Below, one piece after another: positions 22,620 to 29,427 of a stretch of DNA of 34,945 bases; positions within the stretch are counted from its first letter, which is position 1; every line of letters starts with the position of its first letter. A model generated the notes under the pieces. The model ran no database searches. It saw only the letters and a list, made by a program, of their open reading frames with translations, and was not told where the DNA came from. The position numbers and the translations under genes are program-made. This stretch comes from Hymenobacter sp. (GTDB lineage Bacteria; Bacteroidota; Bacteroidia; Cytophagales; Hymenobacteraceae): the NCBI GenBank assembly GCA_025353905.1, contig JANXNW010000065.1, positions 1 to 34,945 on the forward strand. Direction: 5' to 3'.

Positions 22620-23492
22620 ATGTCCAACCCCTACGCCCAACCCATGCTCCGCGACAACGCGCTGGCCGGCAAAACCATCATCGTAACCGGCGGCGGCACC
22701 GGCCTGGGCCGGTCCATGACTACATATTTCCTGCAATTAGGCGCCAACGTGGTCATTAGCAGCCGTAAACTCGCCGTACTGGAGCAAACCGCCGCCGAAC
22801 TACGCGAGCAGACCGGCGGCCGGGTGCTGGCCGTGGCCTGCGACGTACGCAAGTACGACGAGGTGGAAGCCATGCTGGCGCGCACCATCGCCGAGTTCGG
22901 GCGGGTGGACGTGCTGCTCAACAACGCGGCCGGCAACTTCATCAGCCCCACCGAGCGCCTGAGCCACAAAGCGTTCGATGTCATCGTGGACATCGTGCTG
23001 CGCGGCTCCTACAACTGCACCCTGGCCCTGGGCAAGCACTGGATTGCGGCCAAGCAGCCGGGCACTATTTTGAGCATCGTAACAACCTACGCATCAGTAG
23101 GTTCGGCCTACGTCGTACCCTCGGCGGCCGCCAAAGCCGGCGTACTGGCCATGACCCGCTCGCTGGCCGTGGAGTGGGCCAAGTACGGCATCCGCTCGAA
23201 TGCCATCGCCCCCGGCCCCTTCCCCACCGAGGGTGCCTGGAGCCGCCTTTTCCCCGAGCCGCTGGCTAGTAAGCTCGACCCCGCCGCCAACGTGCCGCTC
23301 AAGCGCGTCGGCGAGCATCAGGAGCTGGCCAACCTGGCCGCCTACCTCGTGTCCGACTTCTCAGCCTATGTGAACGGCGAAGTAGTCACCATCGACGGCG
23401 GCGAGTGGCTCAACGGAGCTGGCGAGTTCAACAAACTCGAAATCCTGACTCCGGAGATGTGGGACCAAATTGAGAAAACCATGCGGCGCTGA
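22620..23492 (+). CDS. 2,4-dienoyl-CoA reductase-type SDR
   Basis: A 290-aa short-chain dehydrogenase closely resembling mitochondrial/peroxisomal 2,4-dienoyl-CoA reductase. The cofactor motif is TGGGTGLG (residues 23-30); NNAAGNF is the DECR-type version of NNAG. The active site is the DECR pattern with Tyr in VTTYASVG and Ser/Lys in VPSAAAKAGVLAMTRSL, instead of the classical Y-x3-K. C-terminal GPFPTEGAWSRLFP and VTIDGGEWLNGAGEF, EMWDQIEK also match. It removes a double bond from 2,4-dienoyl-CoA using NADPH during oxidation of unsaturated fatty acids. A CATCTTTG box lies about 37 bp before the ATG. The gene is transcribed alone and converges on the next gene over REP-like element B. Confidence 0.92.
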   Translation: MSNPYAQPMLRDNALAGKTIIVTGGGTGLGRSMTTYFLQLGANVVISSRKLAVLEQTAAELREQTGGRVLAVACDVRKYDEVEAMLARTIAEFGRVDVLLNNAAGNFISPTERLSHKAFDVIVDIVLRGSYNCTLALGKHWIAAKQPGTILSIVTTYASVGSAYVVPSAAAKAGVLAMTRSLAVEWAKYGIRSNAIAPGPFPTEGAWSRLFPEPLASKLDPAANVPLKRVGEHQELANLAAYLVSDFSAYVNGEVVTIDGGEWLNGAGEFNKLEILTPEMWDQIEKTMRR

Positions 23493-23528
23493 TTTGTCGG
23501 TGATTTCTAAATGATTAATTACTCGTTC

Positions 23529-23631
23529 GTCATTGCGAGCAAAGCGAAGCAATCGCACCTGTTAAGCGCGTTAGAAAAGCCTGTCAGACGTGACCTAGCA
23601 GGTGTGATTGCTTCGCTTTGCTCGCAATGAC
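23529..23631. repeat. REP-like inverted repeat B (GTCATTGCGAGC family)
   Basis: 33-bp arms 23529-23561 and 23599-23631 pair with one mismatch. The arms are nearly identical to element A 16 kb to the left. It lies between convergent stops at 23492 and 23648. Confidence 0.9.
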
Positions 23632-23647
23632 AACGAAAAACTACCCA

Positions 23648-23947
23648 CTAATTAAGGCTGATTGCGGGGAAGCGCGCCGATGAGCTGTCAAAAATAAATA
23701 GCTCGTCAATTTCCACATCCACGTAAAACTCGAACAAGGGCAGGCGGCCAACGAGCGCCCGGACACTGGCCTCATTTTCGGCGTGAACCGTCATCCAGCC
23801 GCGGCCCCGGTCGGCGCTCACGGCGTAGGTTTCCATGACGTGCTCGGCCAGCAATTGATTGACGAAGGCACGATGGCGCGGGATGCGCGCCACAAACTCC
23901 TCATCAAGCGCGTCGGGCAGGCGTACGGAAACGACGAACGTAGGCAT
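23648..23947 (-). CDS. Small muconolactone-isomerase/YciI-like protein
   Basis: A 99-aa protein predicted to adopt the dimeric alpha/beta-barrel (ferredoxin-like) fold: MPTFVVSVRLPDALDEEFVA, helix IPRHRAFVNQLLAEHVMET, strand SADRGRGWMTVHAENEASVR, then FYVDVEIDELFIFD. The pattern with the RGRGWMTVHAE strand resembles muconolactone isomerase-like and YciI-like small proteins; no catalytic assignment is possible. The start could also be the in-frame ATG two codons upstream. It follows the YkvA gene by 33 bp on the same strand and may be co-transcribed. The repeat arm of element B ends 17 bp from its stop. Confidence 0.7.
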   Translation of the reverse strand: MPTFVVSVRLPDALDEEFVARIPRHRAFVNQLLAEHVMETYAVSADRGRGWMTVHAENEASVRALVGRLPLFEFYVDVEIDELFIFDSSSARFPAISLN

Positions 23948-23980
23948 AAGCAAACGACTGTGTGCCAGCCGGTAAATTAT

Positions 23981-24472
23981 TTAGGAATGGCCCAGCTCAG
24001 CCACGGCCGGCAATTGCCGGTCGCCGGTGGCGGGCTGTGGCGCGGGCAGCTGAACGGTGCGCGTCTCCCAATCCCGAAACTTCAGCAGCTCCTGCTGAAA
24101 CTTGCCCACGAACCAACTCACCAGGCTCAAATCGTCGAGCCAGCCCAGCACGGGGATGAAATCGGGAATCAGGTCGATGGGCGAAAGCACGTAGAGCAGT
24201 ACGGCCAATCCCGACACGATGGTGCTGGTCGGGATGGCCCGGTAGTCGCCGCTGGCGTAAGCCCGCACGAGGCGCACGAGCGTGAGCGCCGACATGAATA
24301 ATTGCTTGAACTTATGGTCTTTACTGCTAGCATCGGCCAATTTATCAGCCGTTTCGTTGAGTATCGTCAGCACCTTAAAGGGGCGACCCAGCAGGCTCGT
24401 AGCCCGGCTAACGAACATGCTAAAAAGGGCGTTTTTAGAAATTTGCAGACCGCGTTGATACAGCGTAGGCAT
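23981..24472 (-). CDS. YkvA (DUF1232) family membrane protein
   Basis: A 163-aa protein with the DUF1232 signature YVLSPIDLIPDFIPVLGWLD, preceded by a hydrophobic segment (IPTSTIVSGLAVLLYVLSPI). An N-terminal helical region contains FSMFVSRATSLLGRPFK. The C-terminal tail is polar. The family function is unknown; it is a small inner-membrane-associated protein. The start is the first ATG and fits the usual length. It lies 73 bp downstream of the permuted ATP-grasp gene on the same strand, so readthrough from the amidoligase cluster is possible, but a functional link is not evident. Confidence 0.87.
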   Translation of the reverse strand: MPTLYQRGLQISKNALFSMFVSRATSLLGRPFKVLTILNETADKLADASSKDHKFKQLFMSALTLVRLVRAYASGDYRAIPTSTIVSGLAVLLYVLSPIDLIPDFIPVLGWLDDLSLVSWFVGKFQQELLKFRDWETRTVQLPAPQPATGDRQLPAVAELGHS

Positions 24473-24545
24473 GGAACAATGGGGGAAAAGTAAAGTGCCT
24501 GATACGGCCCGTTGCGCGCCGGGTTAGCCTCGGCCGGACGGGAGC

Positions 24546-25736
24546 TTATTTTTCAAACAGTGGCGTGGTTCCGCCCACCCAATCCTTATCCTTGTTGAAG
24601 TCCACCCCAATCATCTCGCCCCGACTCAGGCGGGCCAGTCCAGTAAGCAACTTCGGCTCAGCCTGTCCGTGAGGCCAGATGTAAAGCAGGCGTATCTCGC
24701 ACTTAACCAGTCCAGTAGGCGACAGTACTACCGGCTCGTACTGCACTTTGCGCTGCAACAGGTAATTACTTTTGTCGGAGAGCGCATCCAGGTTAGCGGC
24801 GGTAATGTGCAGCTTCACACCTGCCCCGGCGAACGAGAAAAGTGGCTTCAGCACATAATTCTCCAGGTCGGCGGGGTAATTTTTTAACTCCGATAAAAAA
24901 TAACTCGGTGGCGCATACTGACTTTTGATAAATGGCAGCGTGTATTTACTCACGCGAAAAAACCAATTGGGATGACCTACCCAGGTGACATCCAAGTCAT
25001 CAATCAAGTTAAACTCGGGGTGCAAATCCGGATAGCGTACCAGCTCATCGAAAATAACACGGTTATAAATCCGTTTGATGCGAATTTCGCGACCGTCTTT
25101 TTCGTAGAATAATTCGCGGCCGCGCCGACGCACGTCGGGTAGCGATAGGGCTTGTACGCCCCAGAATTTCTCGGTCAAATAAAAATCAATGCGCGTTTTT
25201 TGCTGCTTCGGAAACAGCTCCAGCAAAATAACGTTTTCCGGGTTTTCACCCGCTAAAATCAGCTGCTTCATTTCGACGTGGTAGGCCACCGCGTCGGGCA
25301 CGTCGAGAAAAGCCGACACCGAATCAGGAATCGGGTAGTGCGCGGAAAACACCTCGGGCAGATACGACTGAAACGCGTACAGCGACGGAAATCCCTGCAT
25401 CTCAATGAGCTGTGGCTCCAGCTCGCCGTGCGCGTCGCGGCATACGGCGAAATCGAACGTCAGAAATTCAGCGTGCGCATCCTCGTTCGGCACCCGCTGC
25501 CCGGCCGGAATAGCCGCCTCGGTGAGCTGCTTAAAATCGGGACGCTGCAACACGTCAATTATGTCGCGGCCCGCCCGAATTAATTTATCCCGCAAACCGG
25601 CTGGCACGAATACCGGCGACTCGGCCACCCGAAAATCAAGCTGCCCCGGAAGCTGCTGGTCCACGTCGGCCAACATTTGCTGGTAGCTTTCGGGGCTGAA
25701 CGCGGCGTTGAACTGCTGACGAGGCGTGAGTATCAT
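24546..25736 (-). CDS. Unknown protein, probable circularly permuted ATP-grasp ligase
   Basis: A 396-aa cytosolic protein of an uncharacterised Bacteroidota family. Two ATP-grasp-like blocks are visible in reversed order. The metal-binding-like block PQLIEMQGFPSLYAFQ (108-123) comes first. The phosphate-clamp-like block NYVLKPLFSFAGAGVKL (293-309) comes near the C terminus, followed by LQRKVQYEPV and VKCEIRLLYIW, which could supply adenine- and Mg-contacting residues. This order is that of glutathionylspermidine-synthetase-like, circularly permuted ATP-grasps. It would join a carboxylate to an amine through an acyl phosphate. It is the last gene of the amidoligase cluster but is separated from it by a terminator and has its own -7-like box (AATATTTG) 4 bp before the ATG. 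The fold assignment is inference. Confidence 0.65.
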   Translation of the reverse strand: MILTPRQQFNAAFSPESYQQMLADVDQQLPGQLDFRVAESPVFVPAGLRDKLIRAGRDIIDVLQRPDFKQLTEAAIPAGQRVPNEDAHAEFLTFDFAVCRDAHGELEPQLIEMQGFPSLYAFQSYLPEVFSAHYPIPDSVSAFLDVPDAVAYHVEMKQLILAGENPENVILLELFPKQQKTRIDFYLTEKFWGVQALSLPDVRRRGRELFYEKDGREIRIKRIYNRVIFDELVRYPDLHPEFNLIDDLDVTWVGHPNWFFRVSKYTLPFIKSQYAPPSYFLSELKNYPADLENYVLKPLFSFAGAGVKLHITAANLDALSDKSNYLLQRKVQYEPVVLSPTGLVKCEIRLLYIWPHGQAEPKLLTGLARLSRGEMIGVDFNKDKDWVGGTTPLFEK

Positions 25737-25753
25737 GAGTCAAATATTACGTC

Positions 25754-25786
25754 AAAAAAAAGGCGCGAACCGGGTCGATTCGCGCC
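25754..25786 (-). terminator. Intrinsic terminator between the amidotransferase and permuted ATP-grasp genes
   Basis: Read on the minus strand: GGCGCGAA, a 9-nt loop, TTCGCGCC, then TTTTTTTT. A perfect 8-bp GC stem followed by eight T is a strong Rho-independent signal for transcripts coming from the amidotransferase gene. Confidence 0.88.
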
Positions 25787-25812
25787 ATTAAAATTAAAGT
25801 AAGCCGCAGAAT

Positions 25813-26637
25813 TTAGCCAGCGGGTACCAACTCCATAAGCCCGGCTAGCGCCTGTCGCAAAAACGTAGGCACGATAACCGCTTCGGTCGCTTCAATGGTC
25901 GTCGGGTCAGCGAGCAGGCCCACCATCTCATCGTATTTACTCGCGCCGTAGGTAGTAATAACCTGCTGCTTGCGCTCTTCAGTGCGCATATAGCGCAACA
26001 TCCCGTCGCCGTCAGCTTCAGGGTGGAATTGCGTGGCGAGCACTTCGGGCGAAATGCGTAAGGCCATCACGGCGCGAGCCAATGGGATGCGCGGGCGCTT
26101 TTTCTCCAGCACCAGCACTTCTACACCCAGCTCCGTCAGGCGCTCGGCGTGCAAGTTAGTGAGCTGATAGTCACGCGAATCGACGGCATAAAACGGGTCA
26201 GACAGCTCGCCCAGCACGGAGTCGGCCCGCCCGGCCCTGGTGAGGTGCATGGGCAGCACGCCGAAGGAAGTGGACTTGCGGCGGCTCACTTCGCCCAAGC
26301 CCAAATGCAGGGCGACGAGCTGAAACGAGTGACAAATAAGCAGCAGATGTTTTTTGCGGTCGGCCGTTTTGTTGTGCGCCAACAGCGCGTCGATAAACTT
26401 AAAATAACGTGGCTCCCAGGCCGCGCCGGATTCGAGCGGGCTGCCGGGGCCGCCGCTCGAAATATACACGTCGTGGTCCAGGCCCGGCACTTCGTTTCGG
26501 CCGCGCACGTCGAAGCTCATTACGCTAAACGTCAGCTCATTTTCTGCTTCGGCGCGGCTCAATAGTTTGCGGATACAGCGCATTCCTTCGTTGGTCACGC
26601 CATCGTACATATCCAATATGGCAACTTTAATCAACAT
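25813..26637 (-). CDS. Class I glutamine amidotransferase-like protein
   Basis: A 274-aa Triad glutamine amidotransferase (GATase1). The nucleophile is Cys102 in HLLLICHSFQLVAL, replacing the usual G-x-C-x-G-x-Q elbow with I-C-H-S-F-Q; the His-Glu pair is in ATQFHPEADG (His205, Glu207). ISSGGPGSP near residue 60 forms the oxyanion region. It releases ammonia from glutamine for a partner ligase. The start is the ATG of MLIKVAIL, the natural first strand; the track extension overlaps the promoter. Gene neighbours on the same strand are a carboxylate-amine ligase and two ATP-grasp proteins, so the ammonia or a related amine is probably used there. A perfect -7 box lies 55 bp upstream. Confidence 0.87.
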   Translation of the reverse strand: MLIKVAILDMYDGVTNEGMRCIRKLLSRAEAENELTFSVMSFDVRGRNEVPGLDHDVYISSGGPGSPLESGAAWEPRYFKFIDALLAHNKTADRKKHLLLICHSFQLVALHLGLGEVSRRKSTSFGVLPMHLTRAGRADSVLGELSDPFYAVDSRDYQLTNLHAERLTELGVEVLVLEKKRPRIPLARAVMALRISPEVLATQFHPEADGDGMLRYMRTEERKQQVITTYGASKYDEMVGLLADPTTIEATEAVIVPTFLRQALAGLMELVPAG

Positions 26638-26691
26638 AAATTTACGTAAGCTCGGCGATTGAATGAAAAATAATTTGGGCGGAGCAAGCGG

Positions 26692-26699
26692 CAAAAATA
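26692..26699 (-). promoter_or_regulatory. -7 element TATTTTTG for the amidotransferase
   Basis: Perfect TAnnTTTG on the minus strand, between the GCS2-like stop and the amidotransferase start, 55 bp from the latter. Confidence 0.55.
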
Positions 26700-26722
26700 C
26701 GTCGAATCCAGCTTTTTGTTGG

Positions 26723-27826
26723 CTACAATCCGTGGGTAGTTTCGCTCATGATGAAGTCCACGACCTTGGTCAGGTCGCCGGTTTGCTGGAATACGGCAAG
26801 CTGTCGGTCGGCTCCGGTACCCATTTCCAGCATTTGGAGCACGTATTCGGCCTCGTGGCGGCTACCCAGCTCGTCAAGCACGTCGTCCACGAAATCGAGC
26901 AATTCGAGGATGAGCTGCCGGGCGGGTTTTTCTTCCTGCGAGCCGAAATCAATCAGATTTCCCTCGATACCGTAGCGCGCGGCGCGCCATTTATTTTCCT
27001 TAATAAGCGCACTGCGGTAGAGTCTGAAATTCAGGTTTTGCTTTTTAAGCTTGTAAATTTTCGCTACCAAAGCTTGCATAACGGCGGCCACGGCGATGGT
27101 TTCGTCAGAGCGCATCATCATGTCGCAAATACGGTATTCGATGGTATCGAAAAACGGGTGCAGGCGCAAGTCCCACCATATTTTCTTGCCGTTGTCGATG
27201 CAGCCGGTTTTGATGAGCAACGCGATATACTCATCGTATTCCGACGCGCTGTTGAAATAACCCGGGATACCGGTGCGCGGAAACCGTTCGAACACTTTAG
27301 TCCTGAACGACTTATAACCCGTTTCACGCCCTTCCCAAAACGGCGAGTTGGTGCTCAGCGCAAACAAATGCGGCAGAAAATACCGGAGCGCGTTCATCAT
27401 GTACACGCCAATATCACGGTTTTCGATACCCACGTGCACGTGCATCCCAAATACGAGATTCGAGCGGGCGGCCTCCTGCAACTCCTCCACTATTTTGCTG
27501 TAGCGCGGGTCGGGCGTGATGGTCTGGTCCTGCCAGCGCGAAAACGGGTGAGTGCCGGCAGCGGCAATTTTTAGCCCCACACGGTCGGCCAATTCGATTA
27601 CCTGCCGCCGCAAATGCAATACTTCCACCCGCGCCTCGTCAATATTCTGGCAGATGTTGGTGCCGACTTCCACCACCGACTCGTGCATTTCGGCCTTCAC
27701 CTGCTCGTGGAGCGTGATTTTGCCGTCCTCCACGATTTTCGACATGTGTGAGCGCAACTCCCGCGTTTCGGGGTCAATCGTTTGAAACTCCTCCTCGATA
27801 CCGAGGGTAAACGTGGGCGTTGCCAT
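26723..27826 (-). CDS. Carboxylate-amine ligase, GCS2/YbdK family
   Basis: A 367-aa member of the glutamine-synthetase-like GCS2 family (COG2170), whose characterised relatives make gamma-glutamylcysteine with ATP. N-terminal FTLGIEEEFQTIDPETREL carries the metal-binding Glu cluster; GMHVHVGIENRD (127 onward) and WWDLRLHPFFDTIEYRICDM are the remaining active-site signatures. YbdK-type proteins have weak or unknown amine acceptors, so this is best described as an ATP-dependent ligase of a carboxylate and an amine. The length is normal. It sits between an ATP-grasp and an amidotransferase gene in the amidoligase cluster, strongly suggesting sequential amide-bond formation on a shared small molecule. 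The ATG follows heptad repeat H7. Confidence 0.92.
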   Translation of the reverse strand: MATPTFTLGIEEEFQTIDPETRELRSHMSKIVEDGKITLHEQVKAEMHESVVEVGTNICQNIDEARVEVLHLRRQVIELADRVGLKIAAAGTHPFSRWQDQTITPDPRYSKIVEELQEAARSNLVFGMHVHVGIENRDIGVYMMNALRYFLPHLFALSTNSPFWEGRETGYKSFRTKVFERFPRTGIPGYFNSASEYDEYIALLIKTGCIDNGKKIWWDLRLHPFFDTIEYRICDMMMRSDETIAVAAVMQALVAKIYKLKKQNLNFRLYRSALIKENKWRAARYGIEGNLIDFGSQEEKPARQLILELLDFVDDVLDELGSRHEAEYVLQMLEMGTGADRQLAVFQQTGDLTKVVDFIMSETTHGL

Positions 27827-27834
27827 GTTTTTAT

Positions 27835-27930
27835 TTAGCTGTTGGTTTGTAGCTGTTAGCTGATAGCCGGTTTATTATTGAAATCGATAAACTGAAAGTT
27901 ATCAGCCAACAGCCCAAAGCCAATAGCTAC
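27835..27930. repeat. Heptad-period repeat pair H7 (inverted arms)
   Basis: Left arm 27835-27870 (TAGCTGT TGGTTTG TAGCTGT TAGCTGA TAGCCGG) and right arm 27898-27930 (units such as TATCAGC CAACAGC CCAAAGC CAATAGC). The arms are inverted and the right arm contains the stop codon (TAG) of the ATP-grasp gene. Confidence 0.85.
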
Positions 27931-29057
27931 TTTTTCGGCGTGGCTTTGCGGACTTTCGCGGCTGTATCGGTGGGCTTGTCGGCGCCCTTGTCGGTGGTTT
28001 TTCTAGCGGCGGGGCGGCGCGTTTTCGGGGCAGGCGTGGTGGCCGTGCCGCCGTGCAGCTCGTGGATGGGGCCGCCCATTTGCACGTCGCCCGTGCCGAA
28101 AGCGGCCGTGCCGCGCGCCGAGCGCTGCACATAGGTGCCCCAGGTCAGATTATCCTGGCCGGGGCGCTGCACCTGCGCCCGCTCGATGGCCAGCAGCGCG
28201 GCGTGCTCGACCACCCACTCGAAGTTTTCAGCCCCAACCGAATGAATGTCGGCATCGGGCGCGGGGTTGCCGAAGTCGATGGCGATGGGCACCCCGCCGC
28301 GCACCGCAAACTCCACGGTGTTAAAATCATAGCCCAGACCCTGGCACAGCCGGAGCACGTAGTCCTTGATGGTGGCGAGCAGTTGCTTGCCGGCCTCGCC
28401 CTGGGTTTTCATCGTGGTCTGGTAACGCTCGTGCGGGGCGTTGCGCGGCTCGTAGGGCATGATGAGTACGTGCTTGCCACCGAGGCAGTAGCAGCGGAAA
28501 TAATCGTCAAAATCCACGGCTTCCTGGTAAAGCATGACGAGCTGCCCGGTTTCGTCGTAAGCCCGGAAGGCTTCGTAGGGATTGTCCACCTTGTAGACGC
28601 TCTTCCAGCCGCCGCCGGCGTGGGGCTTCATAAAGGCCGGGAAACCAATGTGTTCGAAGGCTTTGTCCCAGTCGAACATGGCCAGGTTGCGAAACGAGTT
28701 TTCGCTCGTGTCCGTGGGCCGCGCCTTGCTAGGCAGCAGCAGCGTTTTGGGCACCGGCACGCCGAGCTGCACGGCCAGCGCATTGTTGAAAAACTTCTCG
28801 TCGGCGCTCCACCAAAACGGGTTATTAATAACGGCCGTGCCCGTGAGGGCGGCGTTTTTCAAGTAAGCCCGGTAAAAGGGCACATCCTGCGAAATACGGT
28901 CGATAATAACCGCGTAATCCGTGGTCACAGCTTGCTCGACTTGTTCAATTTTGACGAACTCGGCCGTAATGCCGTCCACGTTTTTATGGTTTACGCGGTC
29001 AATGAATGCTTGCGGAAAAGTATTTTCCTGGCCGAAAAGAATGCCGATTTTTTTCAT
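27927..29057 (-). CDS. RimK-like ATP-grasp ligase
   Basis: A 376-aa protein with the ATP-grasp fold. The preATP domain begins MKKIGILFGQENTFPQAFID. The phosphate-binding loop is PAFMKPHAGGGWKSVYKV with Lys144; metal ligands are Glu249 in YDFNTVEFAV and Asp261/Asn264 in AIDFGNPAPDAD. The family joins a carboxylate, activated as acyl phosphate, to an amine, as in RimK or glutathione synthase. The C-terminal ~45 residues are a disordered Lys/Thr/Ala tail (TTDKGADKPTDTAAKVRK) not seen in the core family. The start is ATG 29057. It is co-directional with the small membrane protein upstream (55 bp) and the GCS2-like gene downstream (100 bp). The substrate is unknown. Confidence 0.88.
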   Translation of the reverse strand: MKKIGILFGQENTFPQAFIDRVNHKNVDGITAEFVKIEQVEQAVTTDYAVIIDRISQDVPFYRAYLKNAALTGTAVINNPFWWSADEKFFNNALAVQLGVPVPKTLLLPSKARPTDTSENSFRNLAMFDWDKAFEHIGFPAFMKPHAGGGWKSVYKVDNPYEAFRAYDETGQLVMLYQEAVDFDDYFRCYCLGGKHVLIMPYEPRNAPHERYQTTMKTQGEAGKQLLATIKDYVLRLCQGLGYDFNTVEFAVRGGVPIAIDFGNPAPDADIHSVGAENFEWVVEHAALLAIERAQVQRPGQDNLTWGTYVQRSARGTAAFGTGDVQMGGPIHELHGGTATTPAPKTRRPAARKTTDKGADKPTDTAAKVRKATPKK

Positions 29058-29112
29058 ATAGAGTTTGGTTTGGGGAAAATGCCGAAGACGGCAAAATAGA
29101 ACAAGTAAATGG

Positions 29113-29424
29113 TCAGCGTGAAATGGTAATTAAGGTAAAAATCAGGCTCAGCAGAGTCAGTATCAAGCCAATTAAAAAGTTAGCGTAACCAATGTCCTTC
29201 TTCTCATCATCGCCATGCTGACTTGCTCGCCGCCAGCCGAATACCGACAAAACAGTACCTGCTAAGTGGGAAGGAAATAGACTAATCAAAAATAGGTAGA
29301 CGAAGTATTCCGAAACAGAGCAGAGTGGTATAAAAACAAAAGGTATTGCGTAACAAGCCAGCGCCCAGCGATAAAGTCTCGTTACTTTTAGTCGGTAAAC
29401 GAGGTCATCGGGCGTGGTTTTCAT
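29113..29424 (-). CDS. Small membrane protein in the amidoligase cluster
   Basis: A 103-aa protein with about three predicted membrane helices: LACYAIPFVFIPLCS, YFVYLFLISLFPSHLAGTVL and NFLIGLILTLLSLIFTLIT. The polar N terminus is MKTTPDDLVYRLKVTRLYRW, and a charged loop (RRASQHGDDEKKD) separates the last two helices. I recognise no family. It starts 3 bp after the esterase stop, so the two are surely co-transcribed and probably translationally coupled. The AT-rich codon use differs from most of the window. It might anchor or export the cluster product; this is inference from position only. Confidence 0.72.
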   Translation of the reverse strand: MKTTPDDLVYRLKVTRLYRWALACYAIPFVFIPLCSVSEYFVYLFLISLFPSHLAGTVLSVFGWRRASQHGDDEKKDIGYANFLIGLILTLLSLIFTLITISR

Positions 29425-29427
29425 CTC

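Noticed and set aside
26663-27574. 303-aa plus-strand ORF
   Set aside because: Antisense to the GCS2-like ligase gene.
28053-29099. 348-aa plus-strand ORF
   Set aside because: Antisense to the RimK-like ATP-grasp gene, no recognisable domain.
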